The notes beneath the pieces were generated by a model. That model was not told the DNA's origin, made no database searches, and was given only the letters and a program-made list of their open reading frames with translations. A stretch of DNA of 64,000 nt, from the NCBI RefSeq assembly GCF_004331735.1, contig NZ_SJSO01000007.1:248001-312000 (forward strand), read 5' to 3'. Below are positions 9,287 through 16,491 of this stretch, one piece after another. Positions within the stretch are counted from its first letter, which is position 1. The number at the start of each line of letters is the position of its first letter. The position numbers and the translations under genes were made by a program. This DNA comes from Pedobacter psychrodurus (lineage in GTDB: Bacteria > Bacteroidota > Bacteroidia > Sphingobacteriales > Sphingobacteriaceae).

Positions 9287-9313
9287 TAATAGCTTTTTGA
9301 TACTTCATATCTA

Positions 9314-9321
9314 TAATTTTG
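9314..9321 (+). promoter_or_regulatory. Bacteroidota -7 promoter box for azoreductase
   Basis: TAATTTTG matches TAnnTTTG, 22 bases before the azoreductase ATG. A -33 TTTG lies only 14 bases upstream (9296-9299), shorter than usual, so the promoter may depend on a regulator. Confidence 0.5.
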
Positions 9322-9343
9322 CCAGACATAAAAAGGCAAAAAA

Positions 9344-9940
9344 ATGAAAATATTACATCTTATATCAAGCCCGAGAGGCGAAGCATCTTTCAGTACTAAA
9401 TTGGGAAATGCCATTGTAGAAAAATTACAGGTCGCAAATCCTAACAGCAGTTTAATTACACACAACTTAACCGATTCTCCATTTCCACATCTGGAAGAGG
9501 TACACATCAATTCTTTTTTTACACCGCTAGAGCATCATACACCTGAGTTCACAGAAGCAATTAAACATTCTAACGAAGCCATTGCTGAACTTAAAAATGC
9601 CGATGCGATTGTAATTGGTGTTCCGATGTATAATTTTGGCATCCACTCTACGTTAAAGGCATGGTTAGATCATATCGCGCGTGCAGGCCAAACATTCAGT
9701 TATTCTGAGAATGGTCCTGAAGGTTTAGTGAAAAACAAAAAAGTGTATCTGGCCATTTCTTCTGGTGGTGTATATTCGGAAGGACCAATGAAAGCTTACG
9801 ACTTTACCGAATCATATCTTAGATCGGTATTGGGTTTTCTAGGCATGGTAGATGTTACGGTTTTCAGGGCAGAAGGCTTAAACATGCCTAACCTGAAAGA
9901 CGAGGCATTAGGTAAAGCTGTTGAAAGTATAGTACTTTAA
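9344..9940 (+). CDS. azoR: FMN-dependent NADH:quinone oxidoreductase / azoreductase (AzoR family)
   Basis: A cytoplasmic flavodoxin-fold protein of 198 residues, the standard AzoR length. The N-terminal KILHLISSPRGEASFSTKLG is the FMN phosphate-binding start; IVIGVPMYNFGIHSTLKAWLDHIARAG around residue 90 is the family signature (MYNF.P..LK.W.D), and ISSGGVYSEGP around residue 140 closes the flavin site. The enzyme transfers two electrons from NAD(P)H to quinones, azo dyes and related electrophiles, protecting against quinone stress. It is a single-gene unit with its own symmetrical operator and a terminator at 9946-10024. Confidence 0.93.
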   Translation: MKILHLISSPRGEASFSTKLGNAIVEKLQVANPNSSLITHNLTDSPFPHLEEVHINSFFTPLEHHTPEFTEAIKHSNEAIAELKNADAIVIGVPMYNFGIHSTLKAWLDHIARAGQTFSYSENGPEGLVKNKKVYLAISSGGVYSEGPMKAYDFTESYLRSVLGFLGMVDVTVFRAEGLNMPNLKDEALGKAVESIVL

Positions 9941-9945
9941 AAAAG

Positions 9946-10024
9946 AATGAGGATGTATTAATTGTGTAGTTTTATCCTTCGACAGGCTCAGGATGACAAC
10001 TTATATTGACGATACATCCTCATT
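9946..10024. terminator. Bidirectional hairpin with a palindromic repeat in its loop
   Basis: Perfect 13-bp arms AATGAGGATGTAT (9946-9958) and ATACATCCTCATT (10012-10024) are flanked by A-rich and T-rich runs, between the convergent azoreductase and response-regulator genes. The 53-base loop contains CTTCGACAGGCTCAGGATGA (9977-9996), a repeat also seen at 38620-38640. Confidence 0.65.
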
Positions 10025-10029
10025 TTCCC

Positions 10030-10392
10030 TTAATTAAGTAAATACCTATCCACTCTGTTTACAAAATCGTTCAGATCGAATGGTTTGTTGATGAAATCTT
10101 CCGCATCACATTTAGCCTTAACCGCGTTTAAGTGGTTATTGGCCGACATCATCATTACTGGAATATCATGTGTTTTAATACTTCGCTTTAGCGTATTGCA
10201 GATATCCAGCCCGTTGCCATCAGGCAACATAATGTCGAGAATGACCATATCTGGCAGATGTTTGCTCATTTGGCACCAAAAATCGTTGGTGTTTGGACAG
10301 GTCTTTACTTCGTAAAGTTCTTCGATTAATAAAAATTCGATGATTTCTCTAATACTCGGATTATCTTCTACTACATAGATGCATTTTTTCAT
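10030..10392 (-). CDS. Single-domain response regulator (receiver only)
   Basis: The chosen start, ATG at 10392, gives a 120-residue receiver domain beginning MKKCIYVVEDNPSIREI; the longer reading frame to 10494 adds 34 residues with no domain content. All receiver landmarks are present: acidic pair VEDN, phospho-acceptor Asp in DMVILDIMLPDGNGLD, the Ser of MMMSANN, and the conserved Lys in DFINKPFD. There is no output domain, so it must act by protein contact, for example inside a phosphorelay or on a histidine kinase. No kinase gene is nearby; it is an orphan. It converges on azoR across a shared terminator. Confidence 0.88.
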   Translation of the reverse strand: MKKCIYVVEDNPSIREIIEFLLIEELYEVKTCPNTNDFWCQMSKHLPDMVILDIMLPDGNGLDICNTLKRSIKTHDIPVMMMSANNHLNAVKAKCDAEDFINKPFDLNDFVNRVDRYLLN

Positions 10393-10540
10393 AAGCTCTA
10401 CTTTTATTTTATAGATAACTAAACTAGCTATCAGATGTTTAAGATAGTTATACACAATGTTGGAGTTATTAACCTTCTTATTAGCACATGTCATGTGTTT
10501 CTATAATTTTTGCGCTGACTAAAAAAAATATAAAAATAAA

Positions 10541-10571
10541 TTTTGATACTAATTTTTTTAGTATAGATTTG
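10541..10571 (+). promoter_or_regulatory. Promoter TTTTG-N18-TAGATTTG
   Basis: TTTTG (10541-10545), an 18-base spacer and TAGATTTG (10564-10571) match the Bacteroidota sigma pattern. It points at the unknown gene 10686-11000 and at the micro-ORF at 10627. Confidence 0.55.
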
Positions 10572-10626
10572 CTTTTGGAGAGACAGAATACAGGAATATC
10601 ATAGCGATAATTCCATGTATTAATTG

Positions 10627-10689
10627 ATGATTTTAAACAAAAAGCTTTTTGCTTGGTTTTGTTTGCTGATATATTTATTTTTTCTATGA
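10627..10689 (+). CDS. Possible 20-residue hydrophobic micro-ORF overlapping the next start
   Basis: ATG at 10627 reads MILNKK followed by a strongly hydrophobic run rich in Leu and Phe and ends at TGA 10687-10689, which overlaps the ATG of the following gene (ATGA). It resembles a signal peptide or a small membrane peptide. It could be a leader for coupled translation, or the remains of an N-terminal signal separated by a frameshift. There is no independent evidence that it is translated. Confidence 0.3.
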   Translation: MILNKKLFAWFCLLIYLFFL

Positions 10690-11000
10690 CCGTTACCGTT
10701 TTAGCCATATTCGAAACAGATTTTAGACCAGATCCTTCATTAGGTAAAATCATGAATGAAAGACTGAGGATTGCTGCCGCAGATTTGCAGGATATCCATT
10801 TACAACATTTGCATGCCATTGGGCAGCGTAGTGATGATTTGGTAGTTTATATAAGTTATAACCCAAAATATAAAATTAGATGGCGTGTAGTTAACGATGT
10901 GCCTGAGGATGTAGAAAACTTTGTCGCCCAAACCTGTGGTAATTTAGGTTACATTCATTGGAAAACAGCATCGATTAATGTTTTTAAAGGAAATGACTAA
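10686..11000 (+). CDS. Hypothetical protein, 104 residues
   Basis: I do not recognise the family. The ATG at 10686 gives a soluble, mixed charged protein (MTVTVLAIFETDFRPDPSLG at the start, KTASINVFKGND at the end). The frame also extends upstream to 10653 in hydrophobic sequence. Composition, two Trp residues in the last third and the upstream promoter make it look like a real gene rather than chance. A reverse-strand reading frame (10481-10819) overlaps it and looks less protein-like. Its neighbour upstream points the other way and there is a 133-base gap downstream, so it is probably a single-gene unit. Confidence 0.5.
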   Translation: MTVTVLAIFETDFRPDPSLGKIMNERLRIAAADLQDIHLQHLHAIGQRSDDLVVYISYNPKYKIRWRVVNDVPEDVENFVAQTCGNLGYIHWKTASINVFKGND

Positions 11001-11094
11001 TTATTAAAGGTTGTATTTAATCAGCATTATAGTTACAAAAATTGAATCTATTTTTACTTCTTTTTTATCTAATAGTCTGTTAAATAACGTGATA

Positions 11095-11126
11095 TTTGTT
11101 TTGTTACTATGAAATATTTATATTTG
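11095..11126 (+). promoter_or_regulatory. Promoter TTTG-N20-TATATTTG, near-leaderless
   Basis: TTTG (11095-11098), a 20-base spacer and TATATTTG (11119-11126) fit the consensus exactly. The ATG of the small ORF begins 8 bases after the -7 box, so the transcript would start at or within a few bases of the start codon. Confidence 0.65.
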
Positions 11127-11133
11127 TATTGTT

Positions 11134-11286
11134 ATGTTAAATAAGATATCGGATAAAGAAACTCCAAAAAAAATCCTTAACCCTATTACTAAAATGATAG
11201 AGGATAAGAGGAGTATTGTTAAGGCGATAAGAGAGGGAAAAAATATATCTGAATTAAAAGGTATTAACCTTGTCAGCCCCATATAA
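11134..11286 (+). CDS. Small protein (50 residues) coupled to the DUF6169-like gene
   Basis: ATG 11134 to TAA 11284-11286 encodes MLNKISDKETPKKILNPITK followed by a charged helix (MIEDKRSIVKAIREGKN) and a conserved-looking tail ISELKGINLVSPI. It is preceded by a textbook promoter and overlaps the next gene by 17 bases. The charged helix and short tail resemble small antitoxin-like or adaptor proteins, but I do not recognise a named family. Overlap and a shared promoter argue that the two products act together. Confidence rests on the promoter, the lack of any other start for the partner, and protein-like composition. Confidence 0.6.
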   Translation: MLNKISDKETPKKILNPITKMIEDKRSIVKAIREGKNISELKGINLVSPI

Positions 11287-11761
11287 ACTCACTAAGACTG
11301 ATCAGGGCTCTTATTTATTCACTTCTGATATCGGTCTTGAATACACTTGTTTTTTTATTGCGTGCCCTATAACTGATAATGATGGAAATGATCATCTCAT
11401 TTATAGCTTTGGATTTGATCGAAGTGGTAAGTTTAAGTCAATCAGGTATGCGAATCGTTTTGATGAAAGAATAAAGTTTACAATAATTTATATAATCAAA
11501 GAATTTTTTAGAATAAATGGAGATAACGCACTTCTCTATTTTTGTTATCCAGATGACACGTTTGCCAGACACAGAAGTATAACTTTTAGTAGATGGTATA
11601 ATGAAGAGTTATCTGATGATATCGATCATTTTAAAAAAGATAGCGCATATAAAGACGAGATGCTTTATGACGGTATGTTAATTCTTAAAAAGAATCCGTT
11701 TCATAAACTTTTAAATGATGCTGTGGATGTGTATATAGCAGAAATGAATAATCAAAAATAA
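11270..11761 (+). CDS. DUF6169-like protein, 163 residues, TTG start
   Basis: The frame is closed by TAA at 11255-11257 and the first usable start after it is TTG 11270, inside the end of the small ORF; the next in-frame Met is far downstream. The protein begins SAPYKLTKTDQGSYLFTSDI and continues LEYTCFFIACPI, a pattern of beta strands like proteins I associate with the uncharacterised family DUF6169 of Bacteroidota; that name is from memory. The middle has IRYANRFDERIKFTIIYIIK (helix) and the end is a basic-acidic helix. There is no signal peptide and no recognisable catalytic motif. Gene overlap implies translational coupling with the 50-residue product. Confidence 0.72.
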   Translation: MSAPYKLTKTDQGSYLFTSDIGLEYTCFFIACPITDNDGNDHLIYSFGFDRSGKFKSIRYANRFDERIKFTIIYIIKEFFRINGDNALLYFCYPDDTFARHRSITFSRWYNEELSDDIDHFKKDSAYKDEMLYDGMLILKKNPFHKLLNDAVDVYIAEMNNQK

Positions 11762-11819
11762 TTCCTGTCCATTTAAAATTCGGTTTACTCTTTGGTTTAA
11801 ACTTAAGAAGTGGATATAC

Positions 11820-11853
11820 AAAAAACGAGTTGCCACTTAGCAACTCGTTTTTT
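11820..11853. terminator. Bidirectional intrinsic terminator
   Basis: AAAAAACGAGTTGC (11820-11833) and GCAACTCGTTTTTT (11840-11853) form a perfect 14-bp stem with a 6-base loop. It lies between the convergent DUF6169-like gene and mnmA and has T-runs in both directions. Confidence 0.9.
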
Positions 11854-11884
11854 GTTTTATTTGGTTGTGAACGGATCTCAGCGA

Positions 11885-12976
11885 TTAAACTAAAAATCCT
11901 CCGCCCAATAAATCATTTCCTTCGTAAAATACCGCCGATTGACCTGGTGCAATTGCCGAAACATTATGATCGAACACTACACGCATTTTATCTTTTTCCT
12001 GAACAATTGTACTTAACATACCCGCATCTTTGTAACGGATTTTAGTAATTACATCATTCATGGGTTCTTCAATGCTTGCATATTTGATCAGGTTAATGTT
12101 TCGTACTATGGCTTCGCTGCGTTCAAGCTCCTCAGCTTTACCTAAAACTACGGTATTACTTTCTGGCAGTATTTGTGTAACAAACATAGGCTCGCCAAAG
12201 GCAACGCCTAAACCTTTACGTTGGCCAATGGTATAAAAAGGATAACCCTTATGTTGTCCAACGATCATTCCATTACTTAAAATAAAATTTCCGCCGGCTA
12301 CTCTGTCTTCTAAATCTTCTACTTTATGTTTTAAGAAAGCCCTGTAATCGTTATCCGGAACGAAACAGATTTCGTAACTCTCCGATTTTTTAGCCAGTTC
12401 TTCTTGTCCCATATCCAAAGCCATCTGTCTGATATCAGATTTTGCAAAACTGCCCAATGGAAATTTAGTACGCGAAAGGTTTTCTTGCGAAACACCCCAC
12501 AGTACATAAGATTGATCCTTGTTTTCGTCTTTTCCTTTTGAAATTACGTAACGGCCGCTGTCTTGCTGGCGGATATTGGCATAATGCCCCGTGGCAATAA
12601 ATTCGCAATCCAGTTTATTGGCACGTTTTAAAAGTGCCTCCCATTTAATGTGTGTATTGCATAGCACACACGGATTTGGCGTTCTTCCGGCAAGATATTC
12701 ATCAACAAAATTATCGATTACATAATCACCAAATTCATCCCTGATATCAAGAATATAATGTGGAAAGCCATAGTTTACTGCAAGTGTACGGGCATCATTG
12801 ATGCTATCTAACGAGCAACAGCCAGTTTCCTTACTGCTGCCGCCAGAAGTGGCATAATCCCAGGTCTTCATTGTTAATCCAATAACTTCATAACCCTGCT
12901 CATGCAACATTACCGCCGCTACCGAACTATCAACCCCGCCACTCATGGCAACCAGAATTCTACCGTGTTTACTCAT
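11885..12976 (-). CDS. mnmA: tRNA-specific 2-thiouridylase MnmA
   Basis: The product is 363 residues. It activates C2 of uridine 34 in tRNA-Lys, -Glu and -Gln with ATP and inserts sulfur. The PP-loop is near the N-terminus (AMSGGVDSSVAAV, ~10-22). NPCVLCNTHIKWE around residue 100 carries the first catalytic Cys and SYEICFVPDNDYRAFL around residue 205 the second. HKGYPFYTIGQRKGLG marks the central domain, and the C-terminal beta-barrel ends with AIAPGQSAVFYEG. Length and all motifs are canonical. A probable -7 box (TATTTTTG on the minus strand, 13001-12994) lies 18 bases upstream of the start. Confidence 0.97.
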   Translation of the reverse strand: MSKHGRILVAMSGGVDSSVAAVMLHEQGYEVIGLTMKTWDYATSGGSSKETGCCSLDSINDARTLAVNYGFPHYILDIRDEFGDYVIDNFVDEYLAGRTPNPCVLCNTHIKWEALLKRANKLDCEFIATGHYANIRQQDSGRYVISKGKDENKDQSYVLWGVSQENLSRTKFPLGSFAKSDIRQMALDMGQEELAKKSESYEICFVPDNDYRAFLKHKVEDLEDRVAGGNFILSNGMIVGQHKGYPFYTIGQRKGLGVAFGEPMFVTQILPESNTVVLGKAEELERSEAIVRNINLIKYASIEEPMNDVITKIRYKDAGMLSTIVQEKDKMRVVFDHNVSAIAPGQSAVFYEGNDLLGGGFLV

Positions 12977-13452
12977 CTTAAAAATATTGGATGCAAAAAT
13001 AAGGTTTATTTAGCTGAAATTATTTAAAGCAAGTCAGTTACTTGTAAAAAGCGGTTGCTAAATTGCTTGGACTTATCACTTAGATGTGCTAAGGTGGCTT
13101 AGGTGATCTATATATTTTGAAAATTAGTGATCCGGTGTTAATGGCTGCTGTAGTCCTGCTATCCCTTCAAGTTCTCACTCATGCTTCGCTCCGGGCTTTC
13201 CGTTCTGTCAGGTTTATTTAACAAAGCATGTGGTCTCTGGCGATGAAAAGAAACTAGCAAATCTCGTAGGTTTCACAAACCTGCGAGGTCTGAATGTCGA
13301 AATAGTTTCAAAAAAGATATAAATTGTATCTTCAATAATCTGAAATGTATTTTTTGTTTTACTTAAACGTTTTAGTATTATGTTTTATGCATATTTGAAG
13401 ATAAATTAATACCTTAGAATTTTCAACAAAACAAGCTAATTTTAAAACTAAT
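12977..13452. other. 476-base intergenic region with repeat remnants
   Basis: No coding frame is convincing here. It holds a GC-rich fragment around 13150-13210 that looks like a dispersed-repeat remnant, a hairpin CTCGTAGGTTT/AAACCTGCGAG at 13263-13287, and an AT-rich stretch before the GH92 gene that should hold its promoter, although I see no clean TAnnTTTG box. Confidence 0.5.
13263..13287. repeat. Hairpin repeat, CTCGTAGGTTT/AAACCTGCGAG
   Basis: Near-perfect 11-bp arms (one G-T-type mismatch) with a 3-base loop. The type is common between Bacteroidota genes from memory; no second copy is seen in this window. Confidence 0.55.
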
Positions 13453-15738
13453 ATGATTAAAAAAATTATCCTGCCTTGTCTTTTGCTATCGGCCATGGTT
13501 GCATCAGCACAGCAGAATCTGGTGCAGTATGTTAAGCCCATTATTGGTACATCTAAAATGGGGCATACCTATCCTGGCGCAACGGTTCCATTTGGAGCAG
13601 TACAGCTAAGCCCCGAAACGGATACTTTATCTTACGAAGTTAACGGTAAATACAATGGCGACGTATATAAATACTGTGCGGGTTATAAATATGAAGATAA
13701 AACCATTACAGGTTTTAGTCATACCCATTTCAGTGGTACAGGTCACTCAGATTTAGGCGATTTCCTCATTATGCCAACCCAGGGAAAATTACAGTTAAAT
13801 CCTGGTACTGCATCAAACCCAAAAGGGGGCTACCGTTCGGCATTTTCTCATGCAAATGAAGTTGCAGAGGCTGGTTACTACAAAGTGAAGCTTGATGATG
13901 ATAACATTACCGCCGAATTAACCTCTACCACTAGGGTGGGGATGCATCAGTATACTTTTCCTAAATCAGATCAATCGCACATTATTCTCGATTTGATGGC
14001 TGGCATTTACAATTATGAAGAAAAAACAGTTTGGACTTATGTTCGCGTAGTGAACGATACGCTAATTACTGGTTACCGCCAAACCAATGGATGGGCCAGA
14101 ACCAGGACGGTTTATTTTGCGATGAGTTTTTCTAAACCTTTTAAAAGTTATGGACGCAAAAGTTATGATGCCAAGCAAGCTTACAGAGGATTTTGGGGCA
14201 AGTTTAACCAAGAGCAAAACTTTCCGGAAATTGCAGGTAAAAAGTTAAAAATGTTCTTCGATTTCGATACGCAGGAAGGAGAGAAGATCAAAATTAAATT
14301 TGCCTTGTCACCAGTTAGCCAGGAAAATGCTTTGCAGAATATGCGCGCAGAAATTTCAGGCTGGGATTTCGAAAAAGTAAAGGCTCAGGCACAAGCTACC
14401 TGGAACAAAGAATTGAATAAAATTCAGGTAACTACTTCTGGCGATAATAAGATCAATTTTTATACAGCTTTATATCATGCTTTTATAAATCCCACAACTT
14501 ACACCGATATTAATGGCGAGTATAAAGGTTTAGATCAAGGCGTGCATAAAGCAGAAGGTTTTACCAATTACACCACATTTTCACTTTGGGATACTTACCG
14601 TGCCTTACATCCATTCTTTAATATTATGCAGCCAAGCCGCAGTAACGACATGGTAAAATCGATGTTGGCGCATTACGATCAAAGTAGTTTGCATATGTTG
14701 CCAATTTGGTCGCATTATGCCAACGATAACTGGTGTATGAGTGGTTATCATAGTGTTTCTGTCATTTCTGATGCGATTATTAAGGGTACTTATAGTGGGG
14801 ATGCAAACAAAGCTTTAGATGCCTGTATTGCAACAGCTAAACACCGCGATTATGAGGGAATTGGTTATTACATGGATAAAGGCTATATCCCAGCAGAAAA
14901 GTCTGGTATATCAGTTTCGAACAACCTCGAATATTCTTACGATGATTGGTCGATTGCTCAATTGGCCAAGAAATTAAACCGCATGGATGTTTATGACGAA
15001 TTTATCAAGCGTTCTAACAACTGGAAAAACAACTACGATAGTGCTTCAGGATTTATGCGCCCAAAATTGGCTGATGGAACATTTAAAAAAGAATTTGATC
15101 CAAAAGATACCGAAGGGCAGGGTTTTATTGAAGGAAACAGCTGGAATTACAGTTTCTTTGTTCCACAGGATCCGGCTTCACTGATTGAAATGATGGGCGG
15201 TAAAAAGAAATTTGCGACCCGTTTAGACACTTTGTTTACCATGCATTTACCTGACGAGTTTTTTGCGCATACTGAAGACATTACCCGCGAAGGTATTATC
15301 GGCGGTTACGTGCATGGCAATGAGCCGGCACACCATATTGCTTACCTTTATAACTGGACCGATCAGCCATGGAAAACGCAGGCGCAGATCCGTCACATCT
15401 TAAACATGCAGTACAAGCCTACTGCCGATGGTTTGGGAGGAAATGACGACTGTGGGCAGATGAGTGCCTGGTATATGTTCTCTTCGTTAGGTTTTTATCC
15501 GGTAGCGCCAGGCTCTGATGTATATTCATTAGGCAGTCCATTGGTTAACAATGCTGTAATTAACTTAGAAAACGGCAAAAAATTTACTGTTGAGGCCATT
15601 AAACAGAACGATAAAAATGTTTATGTAGAGAAAGTTTTATTGAATGGCAAAGAAATTACTGATCATAAAATCAAGCACGCTGATATCACCAATGGCGGAA
15701 AGCTTACATTTTACATGAGCGCAAAACCTAAAAAATAA
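13453..15738 (+). CDS. GH92 alpha-mannosidase
   Basis: The product has 761 residues with a signal peptide ending VASAQQ. GH92 landmarks run in order: VQYVKPIIGTSKMGHTYPGA near residue 24, FSHTHFSGTGHSDLGDF near residue 95, YTTFSLWDTYRALHP around residue 375, and GGNDDCGQMSAWYMFSSLGF around residue 660. The family consists of calcium-dependent inverting exo-alpha-mannosidases acting on alpha-1,2, 1,3 or 1,4 mannosides of N-glycans or yeast mannan in the periplasm. With the GH76 gene at the left edge it suggests alpha-mannan use, although the two are 12 kb apart. It appears to be a single-gene unit with a strong terminator. Confidence 0.96.
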   Translation: MIKKIILPCLLLSAMVASAQQNLVQYVKPIIGTSKMGHTYPGATVPFGAVQLSPETDTLSYEVNGKYNGDVYKYCAGYKYEDKTITGFSHTHFSGTGHSDLGDFLIMPTQGKLQLNPGTASNPKGGYRSAFSHANEVAEAGYYKVKLDDDNITAELTSTTRVGMHQYTFPKSDQSHIILDLMAGIYNYEEKTVWTYVRVVNDTLITGYRQTNGWARTRTVYFAMSFSKPFKSYGRKSYDAKQAYRGFWGKFNQEQNFPEIAGKKLKMFFDFDTQEGEKIKIKFALSPVSQENALQNMRAEISGWDFEKVKAQAQATWNKELNKIQVTTSGDNKINFYTALYHAFINPTTYTDINGEYKGLDQGVHKAEGFTNYTTFSLWDTYRALHPFFNIMQPSRSNDMVKSMLAHYDQSSLHMLPIWSHYANDNWCMSGYHSVSVISDAIIKGTYSGDANKALDACIATAKHRDYEGIGYYMDKGYIPAEKSGISVSNNLEYSYDDWSIAQLAKKLNRMDVYDEFIKRSNNWKNNYDSASGFMRPKLADGTFKKEFDPKDTEGQGFIEGNSWNYSFFVPQDPASLIEMMGGKKKFATRLDTLFTMHLPDEFFAHTEDITREGIIGGYVHGNEPAHHIAYLYNWTDQPWKTQAQIRHILNMQYKPTADGLGGNDDCGQMSAWYMFSSLGFYPVAPGSDVYSLGSPLVNNAVINLENGKKFTVEAIKQNDKNVYVEKVLLNGKEITDHKIKHADITNGGKLTFYMSAKPKK

Positions 15739-15763
15739 TTTTTCTCATCCCTGTACAAATTGG

Positions 15764-15795
15764 ACCGTTGACTTTAATTAGTCGACGGTTTTTTT
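15764..15795 (+). terminator. Intrinsic terminator of GH92 gene
   Basis: ACCGTTGAC (15764-15772) pairs with GTCGACGGT (15781-15789, one G-T pair), followed by a run of seven T; 26 bases after the GH92 stop. Confidence 0.88.
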
Positions 15796-15812
15796 GTTTA
15801 CCCTTCGAATGT

Positions 15813-15920
15813 CGTCATTTCGAGCGGAGTGCAACGTAGTCGAGAACCCGAAGGCTCTGCGAAGCAAAATCTATCTTGAGATAGATCTCTCCATTCCACT
15901 GCGTTCCAGTCGAGATGACG
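15813..15920 (+). repeat. 108-nt palindromic repeat, copy A (left of ars operon)
   Basis: Begins CGTCATTTCGAGCGGAGTG and ends CAGTCGAGATGACG, so the ends are inverted repeats; an internal hairpin sits around ATCTATCTTGAGATAGAT. An inverted second copy is at 18572-18677. The remaining 200 bases to arsR hold only repeat-like debris. Confidence 0.85.
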
Positions 15921-16080
15921 ATACTTTTTATTAAATTCTTTGCATTGATAACGGAGTGAAGTGAAGGCAAGGGCCATTATCAACCAAATTTCTTAGTTTT
16001 TCCTTGCCTCCGTGGCTAAAAAACACACCAACTCTTTCTCTAGGTAATCTGTTTTGATGAAAACCTATAATTAAAATAAA

Positions 16081-16112
16081 TTTTGATATATAAATTATCT
16101 ATCGTAATATTG
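16081..16112 (+). promoter_or_regulatory. arsR promoter
   Basis: TTTTG (16081-16085), a 19-base spacer and TAATATTG (16105-16112, one mismatch to TAnnTTTG). The ATG follows 12 bases later, so the leader is very short. The operator at 16100-16117 covers the -7 box. Confidence 0.6.
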
Positions 16113-16117
16113 CGATA
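16100..16117. promoter_or_regulatory. ArsR operator 1
   Basis: TATCGTAATATTGCGATA is an 18-bp near-perfect palindrome (one mismatched pair) lying over the arsR -7 box, the expected place for autorepression by a dimeric ArsR protein. Confidence 0.7.
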
Positions 16118-16124
16118 CAAAACT

Positions 16125-16454
16125 ATGGGACTTACCAAAACAGAAATCTTCACAGAAGAGCAGAACCAGATGGCAGCGTTATTAAAAGCGATGGCACATC
16201 CTGCGCGGATTGCTATTCTTCAGCGCATTCTTAAATCAAATACCTGTATCTGTGGCGATTTAGTTGAGGAACTTGGCTTAGCTCAGGCAACCATTTCTCA
16301 ACATTTAAAAGAACTTAAAAATGCGGGTATTATACAGGGGACCATCGAAGGGGTGAGTATCTGTTACTGCATAGAACCTAAAACTTGGAAATTATTACAG
16401 ACACAGCTTGGCGATTTCTTCGCTTCGTATAAAGGCGAACAAAACTGCTGTTAA
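16125..16454 (+). CDS. arsR: ArsR-family arsenic-responsive repressor
   Basis: The start at ATG 16125 gives 109 residues beginning MGLTKTEIF; the upstream frame to 16083 overlaps the promoter and is rejected. The winged-helix core is clear: AMAHPARIAILQRIL, then TCICGDLVEELGLAQATISQHLKELKNAGII with the recognition helix. Cys41 and Cys43 lie at the classic metalloid-binding position, and Cys80, Cys82 and the C-terminal Cys108-Cys109 could add ligands. The protein should repress the downstream ars genes and release DNA on binding As(III) or Sb(III). Matching operators lie before this gene and before the next. Confidence 0.92.
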   Translation: MGLTKTEIFTEEQNQMAALLKAMAHPARIAILQRILKSNTCICGDLVEELGLAQATISQHLKELKNAGIIQGTIEGVSICYCIEPKTWKLLQTQLGDFFASYKGEQNCC

Positions 16455-16471
16455 AATTTTTTATATAAATC

Positions 16472-16489
16472 AATCGTTAAATTGCAATA
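16472..16489. promoter_or_regulatory. ArsR operator 2 before the DUF6428-like gene
   Basis: AATCGTTAAATTGCAATA matches operator 1 at 14 of 18 positions and ends 3 bases before the ATG at 16492. It suggests a second ArsR-controlled promoter inside the operon, or an extra repressor roadblock. Confidence 0.5.
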
Positions 16490-16491
16490 TT

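Noticed and set aside
10481..10819. Reverse-strand 112-codon reading frame opposite the hypothetical gene
   Set aside because: It has a Cys/Lys-biased, repetitive composition, no promoter, and overlaps a better-composed frame; treated as a shadow.
12977..13452. tRNA or small structured RNA in the gap before the GH92 gene
   Set aside because: I could not form a cloverleaf or find the TTCGA T-loop and matching acceptor stem; only a simple hairpin is present.
15798..15983. 61-codon reverse frame over the palindromic repeat before arsR
   Set aside because: It translates the repeat itself (LRCTPLEMTTF-type residues, also seen at 18639-18848), a typical artefact.
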